From assembly GCA_905202605.1 (NCBI GenBank), contig CAJKSU010000105.1, forward strand, positions 1 to 9,566: a stretch of DNA of 9,566 bases. Direction: 5' to 3'. The translations under genes were made by a program, and so were the position numbers. The notes below the pieces were generated by a model. It saw only the letters and a program-made list of their open reading frames with translations. It was not told where the DNA came from and did not search any database. Below, piece after piece: positions 1 to 6,516 of this stretch. The DNA comes from an uncultured Eubacteriales bacterium. GTDB taxonomy: Bacteria; Bacillota; Clostridia; Oscillospirales; Oscillospiraceae. Numbering within the stretch: position 1 is the stretch's first letter; every line of letters starts with the position of its first letter.

Positions 1-38
1 CCATGTCTCCATCAGGAGACGGGACGAAGGGCTTTTTT
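1..38 (+). promoter_or_regulatory. 3' part of a probable T-box leader: terminator hairpin ahead of aspS-gatC
   Basis: A perfect 6-bp hairpin is visible (GTCTCC at 5-10, ATCA loop, GGAGAC at 15-20). It is followed directly by GGGACGAAGGGC and a run of six T at 33-38. The CC at 1-2 can pair with GG at 21-22, so the stem probably continues into sequence left of the window, with AT at 3-4 as a bulge. A long GC-rich stem ending in GGGACGA-AGGGC-TTTTTT just before an aminoacyl-tRNA synthetase gene is how T-box terminators typically look in Firmicutes. The specifier loop and the conserved antiterminator bulge lie outside the window, so the class and the tRNA sensed (Asp or Asn expected) are inferred. 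It could also be the intrinsic terminator of an upstream gene. Confidence 0.55.
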
Positions 39-50
39 GTTTGTATAAGA

Positions 51-57
51 AAGGGTG
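51..57 (+). promoter_or_regulatory. Ribosome binding site of aspS-gatC
   Basis: AAGGGTG at 51-57 lies about 8 bases (counted from AAGGG) before ATG at 64. This favours ATG 64 over an in-frame GTG at 55 that falls inside the site itself. The protein from ATG 64 begins MLKRTIYCG, which fits the usual AspRS N-terminus. Confidence 0.6.
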
Positions 58-63
58 ATTTTC

Positions 64-2145
64 ATGCTCAAGCGCACCATTTACTGCGGCGCTCTGAGAG
101 AAGCGGCCATTGGACGGCAGGAAACGGTCTGCGGCTGGGTGCAGACCAAGCGCGACATGGGCGGCGTTGTGTTCATTGACCTGAGAGACAGAGAGGGCAT
201 TTTGCAGGTCGTATTCGATGCCAGAGAGCTTTCGGCAGAGGAATTCAGCGCGGCGGATAAGCTGAAGAATGAGACGGTGATCGCGGTTCACGGCTATGTC
301 CGGAAGCGTGACCCGGAGACGGTAAACCCCAAGCTGGAGACCGGCACCGTAGAGCTGCGGGCCAAGCAGCTGGAGGTAATCTCCGAGGCGGATCCGCTTC
401 CCTTCTCCGTGGAGGACGGCACCGGCAATGAGGCACTCCGCCTCAAGTACCGCTATCTGGACCTGCGCCGTCCGGAGATGATCGGCAGACTGAAATTCCG
501 CCATCGAGTGCAGAAATGCGCCGAGGATTATCTGGATGCTCATGGCTTTCTGTCTGTGGAAACCCCCATGCTCACCAAGTCCACCCCGGAGGGTGCAAGA
601 GACTATCTGGTACCCTCCCGCGTTCACAACGGCAAGTTTTATGCCCTGCCTCAGTCTCCGCAGATTTTCAAGCAGCTGCTGATGGTGGGCGGCATTGACC
701 GCTATTATCAGGTGGCGCGGTGCTTCCGGGATGAGGACCTCCGGGCGGACCGTCAGCCGGAATTCACTCAGGTGGATATGGAAATGAGCTTTGTGGAGCA
801 GGAGGATGTGCTCCAGCATCTGGAGAGCATGTTCAAGTACATGTTCAAGGAGCTGATGGGCGTCGAATTCCCCGGTGCGTTCCCCCGGCACACATGGACG
901 GAGTGCATGGACAAGTACGGCTCCGATAAGCCCGACCTGCGGTTTGACCTTCCCATTGTAGACCTGACGGAGACGGTGAAGGACTGCGGCTTCTCCGTAT
1001 TCAAAAATGCGCTGAAAAAGGGCGGCGTGGTTCGTGCCATCAATGTTCGCGGACATGCGGACTTCACCCGAACTGAGATCGAGATGCTCACCGATGAGGC
1101 GCTCCAGCTGGGCGCAAAGGGCATGGCATGGATTGCATGGCGGCCCACCGGCGAAGTTTATTCCATTCTCACCAAGTATTTTACTCAGGAGCAGATGGAT
1201 GCCCTGCTGTCGGAGATGGACGCGGCCCCCGGCGACTTTATCCTGTTCTCTGCGGATAAGCTTTCCACCGTCCGTAAGGTGCTGGGCGGTCTGCGCCTGA
1301 AGCTGGCAGACCATCTGAAGCTCCGCCGGGACGAGTGGAACATCCTGTTTGTTACGGATTTCCCCCAGTTCGAGTATTCCGAGGAGGAGGGGCGCTGGGT
1401 ATCGACCCACCATCCCTTTACCATGCCCTATCCGGAGGATGTGCAGTACCTGCTGACCGATCCCGGTCGGGTGCGGGCGCAGGCCTTTGACGTGGTGCTC
1501 AACGGCATTGAGCTGGGAAGCGGCTCCGTTCGTATTCATCAGCGTGAGGTTCAGAACAAGATGTTTGAGGCGCTGGGCTTCTCGCAGGAGCAGATCGACG
1601 AGCGCTTTGGCTTTATGGTCAACGCCTTCCGGTACGGCACGCCGCCCCATGCGGGCTTTGCCTTTGGTCTGGACCGGTTTGTGATGCAGCTTACCAAGGC
1701 GGCATCCCTCCGGGATGTCATCGCGTTCCCCAAGCTCAAGGATGCGTCCTGCCCGCTGACGGATGCGCCGAACACGGTAGACGAGGAGCAGCTGGAGGTG
1801 CTGGGCATCGGCACGCGGGACGAGTCTGGCGTCATGCGGGGCGTCAAGGCGGCGAAGGATACCCAGTCCGGCATTGACATTCAGCATGTGGCGGATCTCT
1901 CCATGCTGAAAATCCCTGCCGGAGAGCAGGACAGCATCCGAAAGGATCTTCTGGAGGTGGTTGCCTTTGCTGATCAGCTGGCGAAGATCGACACCGATGG
2001 CATTGAACCCATGGCGCATATCGGCGGACTGCAAAACGTCTGGCGGGAGGATGCGGTTCGTCCGTCCTTTGACCGGGATCAGCTGCTGGAAAACGCTCCG
2101 GCAAAGCAGGACGGCTATATCTTTGTACCCCAGGTGGTTGAGTAA
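64..2145 (+). CDS. aspS-gatC: Aspartyl-tRNA synthetase fused to GatC (AspRS-GatC fusion protein)
   Basis: This 693-residue cytoplasmic protein joins two translation enzymes in one frame. Residues 1 to about 586 are a bacterial-type class II AspRS, which charges tRNA(Asp), and probably tRNA(Asn), with aspartate. It has an N-terminal OB anticodon-binding fold (GWVQTKRDMGG at 24-34), motif 1 region TPEGARDYLVPSR (174-186), motif 2 CFRDEDLRADRQPEFTQ (220-236), a GAD insertion (about 300-415) and motif 3 FGLDRF (534-539). E. coli AspRS ends near residue 590, so this part is complete. A linker of about 15 residues leads to residues 602-693, a full-length GatC with the family signatures HVADLSMLKIP, DGIEPMAH, NVWREDAVRPS and the terminal VPQVVE. 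GatC normally clamps GatA to GatB. The next two genes are gatA and gatB, with no separate gatC between them. Met32 sits where E. coli AspRS has Leu30 and P. aeruginosa has His31, so discrimination cannot be read from it. No frameshift or stop lies at the junction. Domain identities are clear; covalent transamidosome function is inferred. Confidence 0.96.
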   Translation: MLKRTIYCGALREAAIGRQETVCGWVQTKRDMGGVVFIDLRDREGILQVVFDARELSAEEFSAADKLKNETVIAVHGYVRKRDPETVNPKLETGTVELRAKQLEVISEADPLPFSVEDGTGNEALRLKYRYLDLRRPEMIGRLKFRHRVQKCAEDYLDAHGFLSVETPMLTKSTPEGARDYLVPSRVHNGKFYALPQSPQIFKQLLMVGGIDRYYQVARCFRDEDLRADRQPEFTQVDMEMSFVEQEDVLQHLESMFKYMFKELMGVEFPGAFPRHTWTECMDKYGSDKPDLRFDLPIVDLTETVKDCGFSVFKNALKKGGVVRAINVRGHADFTRTEIEMLTDEALQLGAKGMAWIAWRPTGEVYSILTKYFTQEQMDALLSEMDAAPGDFILFSADKLSTVRKVLGGLRLKLADHLKLRRDEWNILFVTDFPQFEYSEEEGRWVSTHHPFTMPYPEDVQYLLTDPGRVRAQAFDVVLNGIELGSGSVRIHQREVQNKMFEALGFSQEQIDERFGFMVNAFRYGTPPHAGFAFGLDRFVMQLTKAASLRDVIAFPKLKDASCPLTDAPNTVDEEQLEVLGIGTRDESGVMRGVKAAKDTQSGIDIQHVADLSMLKIPAGEQDSIRKDLLEVVAFADQLAKIDTDGIEPMAHIGGLQNVWREDAVRPSFDRDQLLENAPAKQDGYIFVPQVVE

Positions 2146-2151
2146 GGAGGT
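2144..2151 (+). promoter_or_regulatory. Ribosome binding site of gatA, overlapping the aspS-gatC stop
   Basis: AAGGAGGT at 2144-2151 is a near-perfect Shine-Dalgarno that shares bases with the TAA stop at 2143-2145. It ends about 7 bases before ATG 2158. This placement allows terminating ribosomes to reinitiate, which would help keep GatA in step with the fusion protein. Confidence 0.8.
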
Positions 2152-2157
2152 CAGAAT

Positions 2158-3603
2158 ATGAATATTACAGAACTGACAGTCAGACAGCTGGCGCAGGCGC
2201 TGGAGCGGAAAGAGATCTCTGCCAGAGAGGCGGCGCAGTCCTACCTGAATGCCATTGCGGAAAAGGATGGTCAGGTGGGCGCGTATCTGACGGTAACAGA
2301 AGAGCTGGCGCTCCGGCAGGCGGACGCGGTGGATCAGAAGCGGGCAGCGGGAGAAGTGCTCCCGGCACTGGCGGGCGTTCCCTGCGGCATTAAGGATAAT
2401 ATCTGCACCAAGGGTACCACAACTACCTGCGCATCAAAGATGCTGGAGCATTTTGTGCCGCCCTATGATGCATCGGTCATGGAAAAGCTTCAGAACCAGC
2501 AGACGGTGATGCTGGGCAAGCTCAACATGGACGAGTTTGCCATGGGCTCCTCCACGGAGAACTCCTACTTTAAAATGACCCGGAATCCCCGGAACCTTGA
2601 CTGCGTTCCCGGCGGCTCCTCCGGCGGCTCGGCGGCTGCGGTGGCTGCGGGAGAGGCAGCCTTTGCCCTCGGCTCCGATACCGGCGGCTCTATCCGTCAG
2701 CCCGCGGCATTTTGCGGTGTGGTGGGCATGAAGCCCACCTATGGTCTGGTCAGCCGTTACGGCCTGATCGCCTTTGCGTCCTCGCTGGATCAGATCGGCC
2801 CCCTGACGAAGAATGTCTATGACAACGCCATGGTGCTGGAGACAATCTGCGGTCAGGACGGTCGGGATTCCACCAGCCTGCCCGGCTCGGAGCTGAACCT
2901 GACTCAGGGCATTGAAGGCGGCGTCAAGGGCATGCACTTTGCGCTGCCCAAGGAGTATTTCTCCGACGCCCTCCAGCCGGAGATCGCTGCGGCGGTGCGT
3001 GCTTCAGCTCATCGGCTGGAGACACTGGGTGCGCAGGTGGACGAGGTGAGCATTCGGGAGCTGGAATATGCCCTGCCTGCCTACTATGTCATTTCCTCGG
3101 CAGAGGCATCCTCTAATCTGGCGCGGTTTGACGGAGTCAAATACGGCTTCCGGGCGGAGAATGTCAAGGAAATTCATGAGCTGTACAAGGAAAGCCGGAC
3201 GCAGGGCTTCGGCGCGGAGGTAAAGCGTCGGATCATGCTTGGCTCCTTCGTGCTGTCTGCGGGCTACTATGATGCCTACTATAAAAAGGCACTTCAGGTT
3301 CGGACGCTGCTGAAAAACGCCTTCGACAAGGTGTTCACCGGCTACGACGCAATTCTGGCGCCGGTAGCGCCCACCACCGCCTACCGCATCGGCGAGAAGA
3401 CGGCGGATCCGCTGGAGATGTATCTGGGCGACGTTTATACGGTTCCCGTAAACATTGCCGGACTTCCGGCGCTGTCCCTGCCCTGCGGCACGGACAATAA
3501 GGGACTGCCCATTGGCATTCAGCTAATCGGCAAGCCTATGTCGGAGGCATCCTTGTATCGCGCTGGCTTTGCCTTTGAGCAGGATGGAGGTGCAGAGGCA
3601 TGA
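2158..3603 (+). CDS. gatA: Asp-tRNA(Asn)/Glu-tRNA(Gln) amidotransferase subunit A
   Basis: This is the glutaminase subunit of GatCAB. It releases ammonia from glutamine, which is channelled to GatB to amidate Asp-tRNA(Asn) or Glu-tRNA(Gln). The 481 residues match the usual length of about 485. The amidase-signature triad is intact: Lys79 in GIKDN, cis-Ser154 in GGSSGGSAAA and nucleophile Ser178 in GSDTGGSIRQP. These are at the same positions I recall for the S. aureus enzyme. The C-terminal segment LGDVYTVPVNIAGLPALSLPCG is a typical GatA ending (the run is broken here only by reading frame, not by any defect). It lies 12 bases after aspS-gatC and overlaps gatB by 4 bases, so the three proteins are almost certainly made from one message. 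Its GatC partner here is the C-terminal domain of the upstream protein. Confidence 0.97.
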   Translation: MNITELTVRQLAQALERKEISAREAAQSYLNAIAEKDGQVGAYLTVTEELALRQADAVDQKRAAGEVLPALAGVPCGIKDNICTKGTTTTCASKMLEHFVPPYDASVMEKLQNQQTVMLGKLNMDEFAMGSSTENSYFKMTRNPRNLDCVPGGSSGGSAAAVAAGEAAFALGSDTGGSIRQPAAFCGVVGMKPTYGLVSRYGLIAFASSLDQIGPLTKNVYDNAMVLETICGQDGRDSTSLPGSELNLTQGIEGGVKGMHFALPKEYFSDALQPEIAAAVRASAHRLETLGAQVDEVSIRELEYALPAYYVISSAEASSNLARFDGVKYGFRAENVKEIHELYKESRTQGFGAEVKRRIMLGSFVLSAGYYDAYYKKALQVRTLLKNAFDKVFTGYDAILAPVAPTTAYRIGEKTADPLEMYLGDVYTVPVNIAGLPALSLPCGTDNKGLPIGIQLIGKPMSEASLYRAGFAFEQDGGAEA

Positions 3604-5024
3604 TTGCAAATTATGAGATGGTCATCGGTTTGGAGGTTCATGTGGAACTGAAAACCGCCACAAAGATTTTCTGCGGCTGCTCTACCAAATTCGGTGCGGC
3701 GCCCAACACCCAGTGCTGCCCGGTCTGCACGGGTATGCCCGGCTCTCTGCCGGTGCTCAACGGCAAGGTGGTGGAGTATGCGGTAAAGGCCGGACTGGCC
3801 ACCGGCTGCAAGATTGCCACCTATTCCAAGCAAGATCGGAAGAACTACTTCTACCCGGATCTGCCCAAGGCCTATCAGATCTCCCAGTATGATCTGCCCC
3901 TGTGCAGCGAGGGCTATCTGGACATTGAGACGGAAAGTAGCAAAAAGCGCATCGGCATCACCCGGATCCACATCGAGGAGGATGCCGGCAAGCTGGTGCA
4001 TCAGGAGGGCAAGGGAACCCTGATCGACTGCAACCGCTGCGGTGTTCCGCTGATCGAGATCGTGTCCGAGCCGGACATGCGCTCGGCGGAGGAGGCCAAG
4101 GCGTATCTCCAGAAGCTCCGGGCCATTATCCTCTATACCGGCGTATCGGACTGCAAGATGAACGAAGGCTCCCTCCGGTGCGATGTAAACCTTTCCATTC
4201 GGAAAAAGGGCAGCGACAAGCTGGGAACCCGTACCGAGATGAAGAACCTCAACAGCTTCCAGAACGTGGTGAAGGCCATCGAGTATGAGTATGCCCGTCA
4301 GGTCAGCGTGCTGGAGGAGGGCGGCGAGGTCATTCAGGAAACCCGGCGCTTTGATATGAACACAGGAAAGACCTCCTCTATGCGTTCCAAGGAGAACGCA
4401 GACGACTACCGCTACTTCCCGGATCCGGATCTGGTTCCCATTGTGGTCAGCCCGGAATTCCTGGAGGAGATCCGGCGCTCCATTCCGGTGCTGCCGGATC
4501 AGCGGAAGCAGGCGTATCAAGAAAAGTACGGCCTTTCCTCTCTGGCGGCGGAGACACTGGTGACCCGGAAGGACATTGCCGACTACTTTGAGACTGTGGC
4601 AGGGGAGACGGAATATCCGCTGCTGGCCGCCAATCTGGTATCCGGCGAGGTGGCACGGCTCTGCCCCGAGGAGCAGGCGGTTCCGGTGGCGCCGGAGCAT
4701 ATCGCGGTGCTCTCCGACCTGCTGGGACAGGGGAAAATCAACGGCGGCACCTGCAAGAAGGTTATTGCGCAGCTGTTTCAGGAGGACGGCGATCCGGTGG
4801 CGATCATCGAGGCTCAGGGGCTCCAGCAGATCAGCGATCCTGCGGTACTGCGTCCCATGGCAGAGGAGGTGCTGCGCCAGAGCCAGAAGGCGGTGCAGGA
4901 CTATCAGAGCGGCAACAAGAACGCCTTCCATGCGCTGGTGGGGCAGATGATGAAAAAGACTCAGGGAAAGGGAAATCCCCAGATCATTGGACAGGTGCTC
5001 AGCGAGCTTTTGGAGCAGCTGTAA
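3600..5024 (+). CDS. gatB: Asp-tRNA(Asn)/Glu-tRNA(Gln) amidotransferase subunit B
   Basis: This is the kinase/transamidase subunit of GatCAB. It phosphorylates the Asp or Glu carried on mischarged tRNA and replaces the phosphate with ammonia delivered from GatA. The 474 residues are full length. The N-terminal cradle begins with GLEVHVEL (10-17). Four cysteines in a C25-x-C27 ... C40-x-x-C43 arrangement are plausible zinc ligands. Further conserved blocks are DRKNYFYPDLPKAYQISQYD, CGVPLIEIVSEPDM, CDVNLSIR, TEMKNLNSF and DDYRYFPDPDLVP (268-280). The C-terminal YqeY-like tRNA-binding tail ends with NAFHALVGQMMKKTQGKGNP and a helix (about 330-474). The start ATG overlaps the gatA stop (ATGA, 3600-3603) with GGAGGT at 3586-3591 in front. 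Nothing appears damaged. Confidence 0.97.
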   Translation: MIANYEMVIGLEVHVELKTATKIFCGCSTKFGAAPNTQCCPVCTGMPGSLPVLNGKVVEYAVKAGLATGCKIATYSKQDRKNYFYPDLPKAYQISQYDLPLCSEGYLDIETESSKKRIGITRIHIEEDAGKLVHQEGKGTLIDCNRCGVPLIEIVSEPDMRSAEEAKAYLQKLRAIILYTGVSDCKMNEGSLRCDVNLSIRKKGSDKLGTRTEMKNLNSFQNVVKAIEYEYARQVSVLEEGGEVIQETRRFDMNTGKTSSMRSKENADDYRYFPDPDLVPIVVSPEFLEEIRRSIPVLPDQRKQAYQEKYGLSSLAAETLVTRKDIADYFETVAGETEYPLLAANLVSGEVARLCPEEQAVPVAPEHIAVLSDLLGQGKINGGTCKKVIAQLFQEDGDPVAIIEAQGLQQISDPAVLRPMAEEVLRQSQKAVQDYQSGNKNAFHALVGQMMKKTQGKGNPQIIGQVLSELLEQL

Positions 5025-5038
5025 CCGAACACAGAAAA

Positions 5039-5077
5039 CGGAGCGCTGCAATGAAAATTGCAGCGCTCCGAATTTTT
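5039..5077 (+). terminator. Intrinsic terminator of the aspS-gatC/gatA/gatB operon
   Basis: CGGAGCGCTGCAA (5039-5051) pairs perfectly with TTGCAGCGCTCCG (5058-5070). The T52-A57 pair closes a GAAA tetraloop, giving a 14-bp stem followed by AATTTTT (5071-5077). It starts 14 bases after the gatB stop. On the minus strand the same stem is followed by four T (from AAAA at 5035-5038), so it may also stop read-through from the convergent glycosyltransferase gene. Confidence 0.92.
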
Positions 5078-5238
5078 AGGGAAATATCGTACAAATTGGA
5101 AAGAGAGCCTGACGAGAGATTTTTCGACAGGAAAAGATGTAAAACTGCGGGAATACTCTGTGTATTTCAAGGTTTTACAAACGAATTTCAGGCAAAAAAG
5201 ATCCGTCAGAATCCGAAGACGCATTGTGCGGTATTGCC
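5078..5238. other. Spacer between convergent genes, no gene recognised
   Basis: This stretch of about 160 bases is visibly more AT-rich than its neighbours and lies between the operon terminator and the glycosyltransferase stop codon. Short open frames cross it but have no ribosome binding site, and one starts inside the terminator stem. I see no tRNA, no clear second terminator and no convincing promoter in it. Confidence 0.6.
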
Positions 5239-6261
5239 TTAGTTGAATTTAAAAATCTTATGGGCAAGGCGGTAAGCGCCGACCTCTACCTTTCGGCCTG
5301 CGGAGCCGGGGAGATTGCTGAGGGCAGCCAGAGAAAACAGCTTGAGCTTCCGATACAGTTCGGGATGCTCGCCCAGCAGCTCCTTCCACAGCTCATCCTT
5401 TTTCTTGAGCGCCTCCGGAGAGCCGTCCAGATTCAGCAGGGTAGAGCAGATGGAAAGCATCATGGAGAGGTACCGGAACATATACCGGGACAGCTTTGGC
5501 TCCATGGTCTTCAAGGTTTCGAGATTGTAGTAGCCGAACATCAGCCGGGTCACCCGGATCTGCTGATCCACCCGCTGCACCATGACCTTTTCATTGACGG
5601 ACTGATCCTCGCGGCCGATGAAATACCGGTAGAGATCCACGTCCATATAGTACATGCGCTTCACCTGGGGCAGGGGATAGTATACAAAGATGTTATCTAC
5701 ATAGAATGTATGCTTGGGAAGGGTCAGGCCGCAGCTCCGCAGCAGCTCGGTTCGATAGATCACCGAGTGCATGAGAATATACTGGCTGGGTCGGAAATGT
5801 CCGCAGTCCTCCCATGAAAACACGCGGTCCTGAGGAAAGACATTGTGGTAGTCGATGGTGCGGGAGGTGTTGTCCTGCACATGCTCATAGACATAGTTGC
5901 ACAGCAGCATATCCAGCGGCGTTTCCATGGACTGGAGCCGCAGCTGCTGTAATACCTTTTGCAGGGCGTCAGCGTCCAGCCAGTCATCGGAATCCACAAC
6001 CTTATAATAAAGGCCGGTGGCGTGACGCAGTCCCTGATTAACCCCTTCACCGTGACCGCCATTGGGCTGATGAATCACGCGGACAATATTAGGGTATTGT
6101 GCGGCGTACCGGTCGCAGATGGCAGGGGTGTCGTCCTTGGTGGAGCCGTCGTCCACCAGAATGATTTCAATGTCCTCACCGCCGGTCAGCAGGGAGGTCA
6201 CGCATTTGTCCATATAGGCGGCGCTGTTGTAGCAAGGCACCGCAAAGGTAATCAGTTTCAA
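5239..6261 (-). CDS. Family 2 glycosyltransferase (GT-A fold)
   Basis: This 340-residue protein probably transfers a sugar from a nucleotide-sugar donor to a cell-surface glycan precursor at the cytoplasmic face. The N-terminal GT-A domain shows FAVPCYNSAAYMDKCV (6-21), ILVDDGSTKDDT (34-45), the NGGHGEGVNQGLR stretch (67-79) and the metal-binding DSDD (90-93). A later block, YFIGREDQSVNEK (213-225), is one I associate with a group of Firmicute GT2 proteins. No transmembrane helix is evident; the C-terminal third is helical and basic. The start is TTG at 6259-6261. No in-frame ATG or GTG upstream is usable, the next Met (17) would delete the first conserved strand, and GGAGAG lies 5 bases before the TTG. 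It is convergent with gatB and divergent from pepF, so it is probably transcribed alone. Donor, acceptor and product cannot be told from sequence. Confidence 0.9.
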   Translation of the reverse strand: MKLITFAVPCYNSAAYMDKCVTSLLTGGEDIEIILVDDGSTKDDTPAICDRYAAQYPNIVRVIHQPNGGHGEGVNQGLRHATGLYYKVVDSDDWLDADALQKVLQQLRLQSMETPLDMLLCNYVYEHVQDNTSRTIDYHNVFPQDRVFSWEDCGHFRPSQYILMHSVIYRTELLRSCGLTLPKHTFYVDNIFVYYPLPQVKRMYYMDVDLYRYFIGREDQSVNEKVMVQRVDQQIRVTRLMFGYYNLETLKTMEPKLSRYMFRYLSMMLSICSTLLNLDGSPEALKKKDELWKELLGEHPELYRKLKLFSLAALSNLPGSAGRKVEVGAYRLAHKIFKFN

Positions 6262-6266
6262 ATGAT

Positions 6267-6272
6267 CTCTCC
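6267..6272 (-). promoter_or_regulatory. Ribosome binding site supporting the TTG start of the glycosyltransferase
   Basis: On the minus strand GGAGAG (complement of CTCTCC at 6267-6272) precedes TTG at 6261-6259 by 5 bases. The only nearby ATG upstream is out of frame. Confidence 0.65.
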
Positions 6273-6409
6273 GTTCCGCACAGTTCCTCTGCGCATGGAT
6301 ATAGTAGCTGAGAAATATGAACAGAATGTGAACGCGACCTTTAGATTCCGTAAAACATTCTGGAAGATAGAAGAAACGGAATGCATAGAGTCGAAAGGAG
6401 CGGAAACGG

Positions 6410-6438
6410 TTGAGGAACGGAATGAAACGTGCTACAAT
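6410..6438 (+). promoter_or_regulatory. Predicted sigma-A extended -10 promoter for pepF and the downstream gene
   Basis: TTGAGG (6410-6415) and TACAAT (6433-6438) are separated by exactly 17 bases, and TGC directly before the -10 box forms an extended -10 (TGn). The -10 matches consensus at five of six positions. Transcription would begin near 6445 and leave a leader of about 70 bases before the pepF start at 6517. This is a pattern match, not a mapped start site. Confidence 0.65.
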
Positions 6439-6476
6439 ATGGGCGATGCCGCAACCTATGGGACGGCGGAAACAAT

Positions 6477-6492
6477 CCGGTACAGATACCGG
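6477..6492 (+). other. Small perfect hairpin in the pepF 5' leader
   Basis: CCGGTA (6477-6482), CAGA loop and TACCGG (6487-6492) form a 6-bp stem with a tetraloop, ending 24 bases before the pepF ATG. No T-run follows, so it is not an intrinsic terminator. It could stabilise the message or affect ribosome loading, or it may have no role. Confidence 0.4.
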
Positions 6493-6516
6493 CAGAACAG
6501 AAAGGATGCGTGGAAG

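Noticed and set aside
3519..5051. Long minus-strand open frame (510 codons) opposite gatB
   Set aside because: It lies fully antisense to an unmistakable gatB, has low-complexity His/Leu/Arg-rich composition and no recognisable domain. It is a codon-bias shadow.
5195..5238. Possible minus-strand terminator just after the glycosyltransferase
   Set aside because: A T-run exists on the minus strand (AAAAAA on plus near 5195), but I could not draw a stem longer than about 3 bp before it. The operon terminator at 5039-5077 is the better candidate.
5051..5246. Two overlapping small plus-strand frames after gatB (63 and 62 codons)
   Set aside because: One starts inside the terminator stem and the other right beside it. 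They have no ribosome binding site and end at or beside the glycosyltransferase stop.
5224..5817. Plus-strand frame of 197 codons in the glycosyltransferase region
   Set aside because: It is the antisense of a clear GT2 gene with DDGS and DSDD motifs and shows no domain of its own.
6281..6420. Minus-strand promoter for the glycosyltransferase
   Set aside because: The best pairs found (for example TTTACG with TCACAT at 17 bases) match the consensus too poorly to report.
5959..6516. Upstream extension of the pepF frame (186 extra codons)
   Set aside because: It is antisense to the first third of the glycosyltransferase and mostly upstream of the predicted promoter. PepF family proteins start near ATG 6517.
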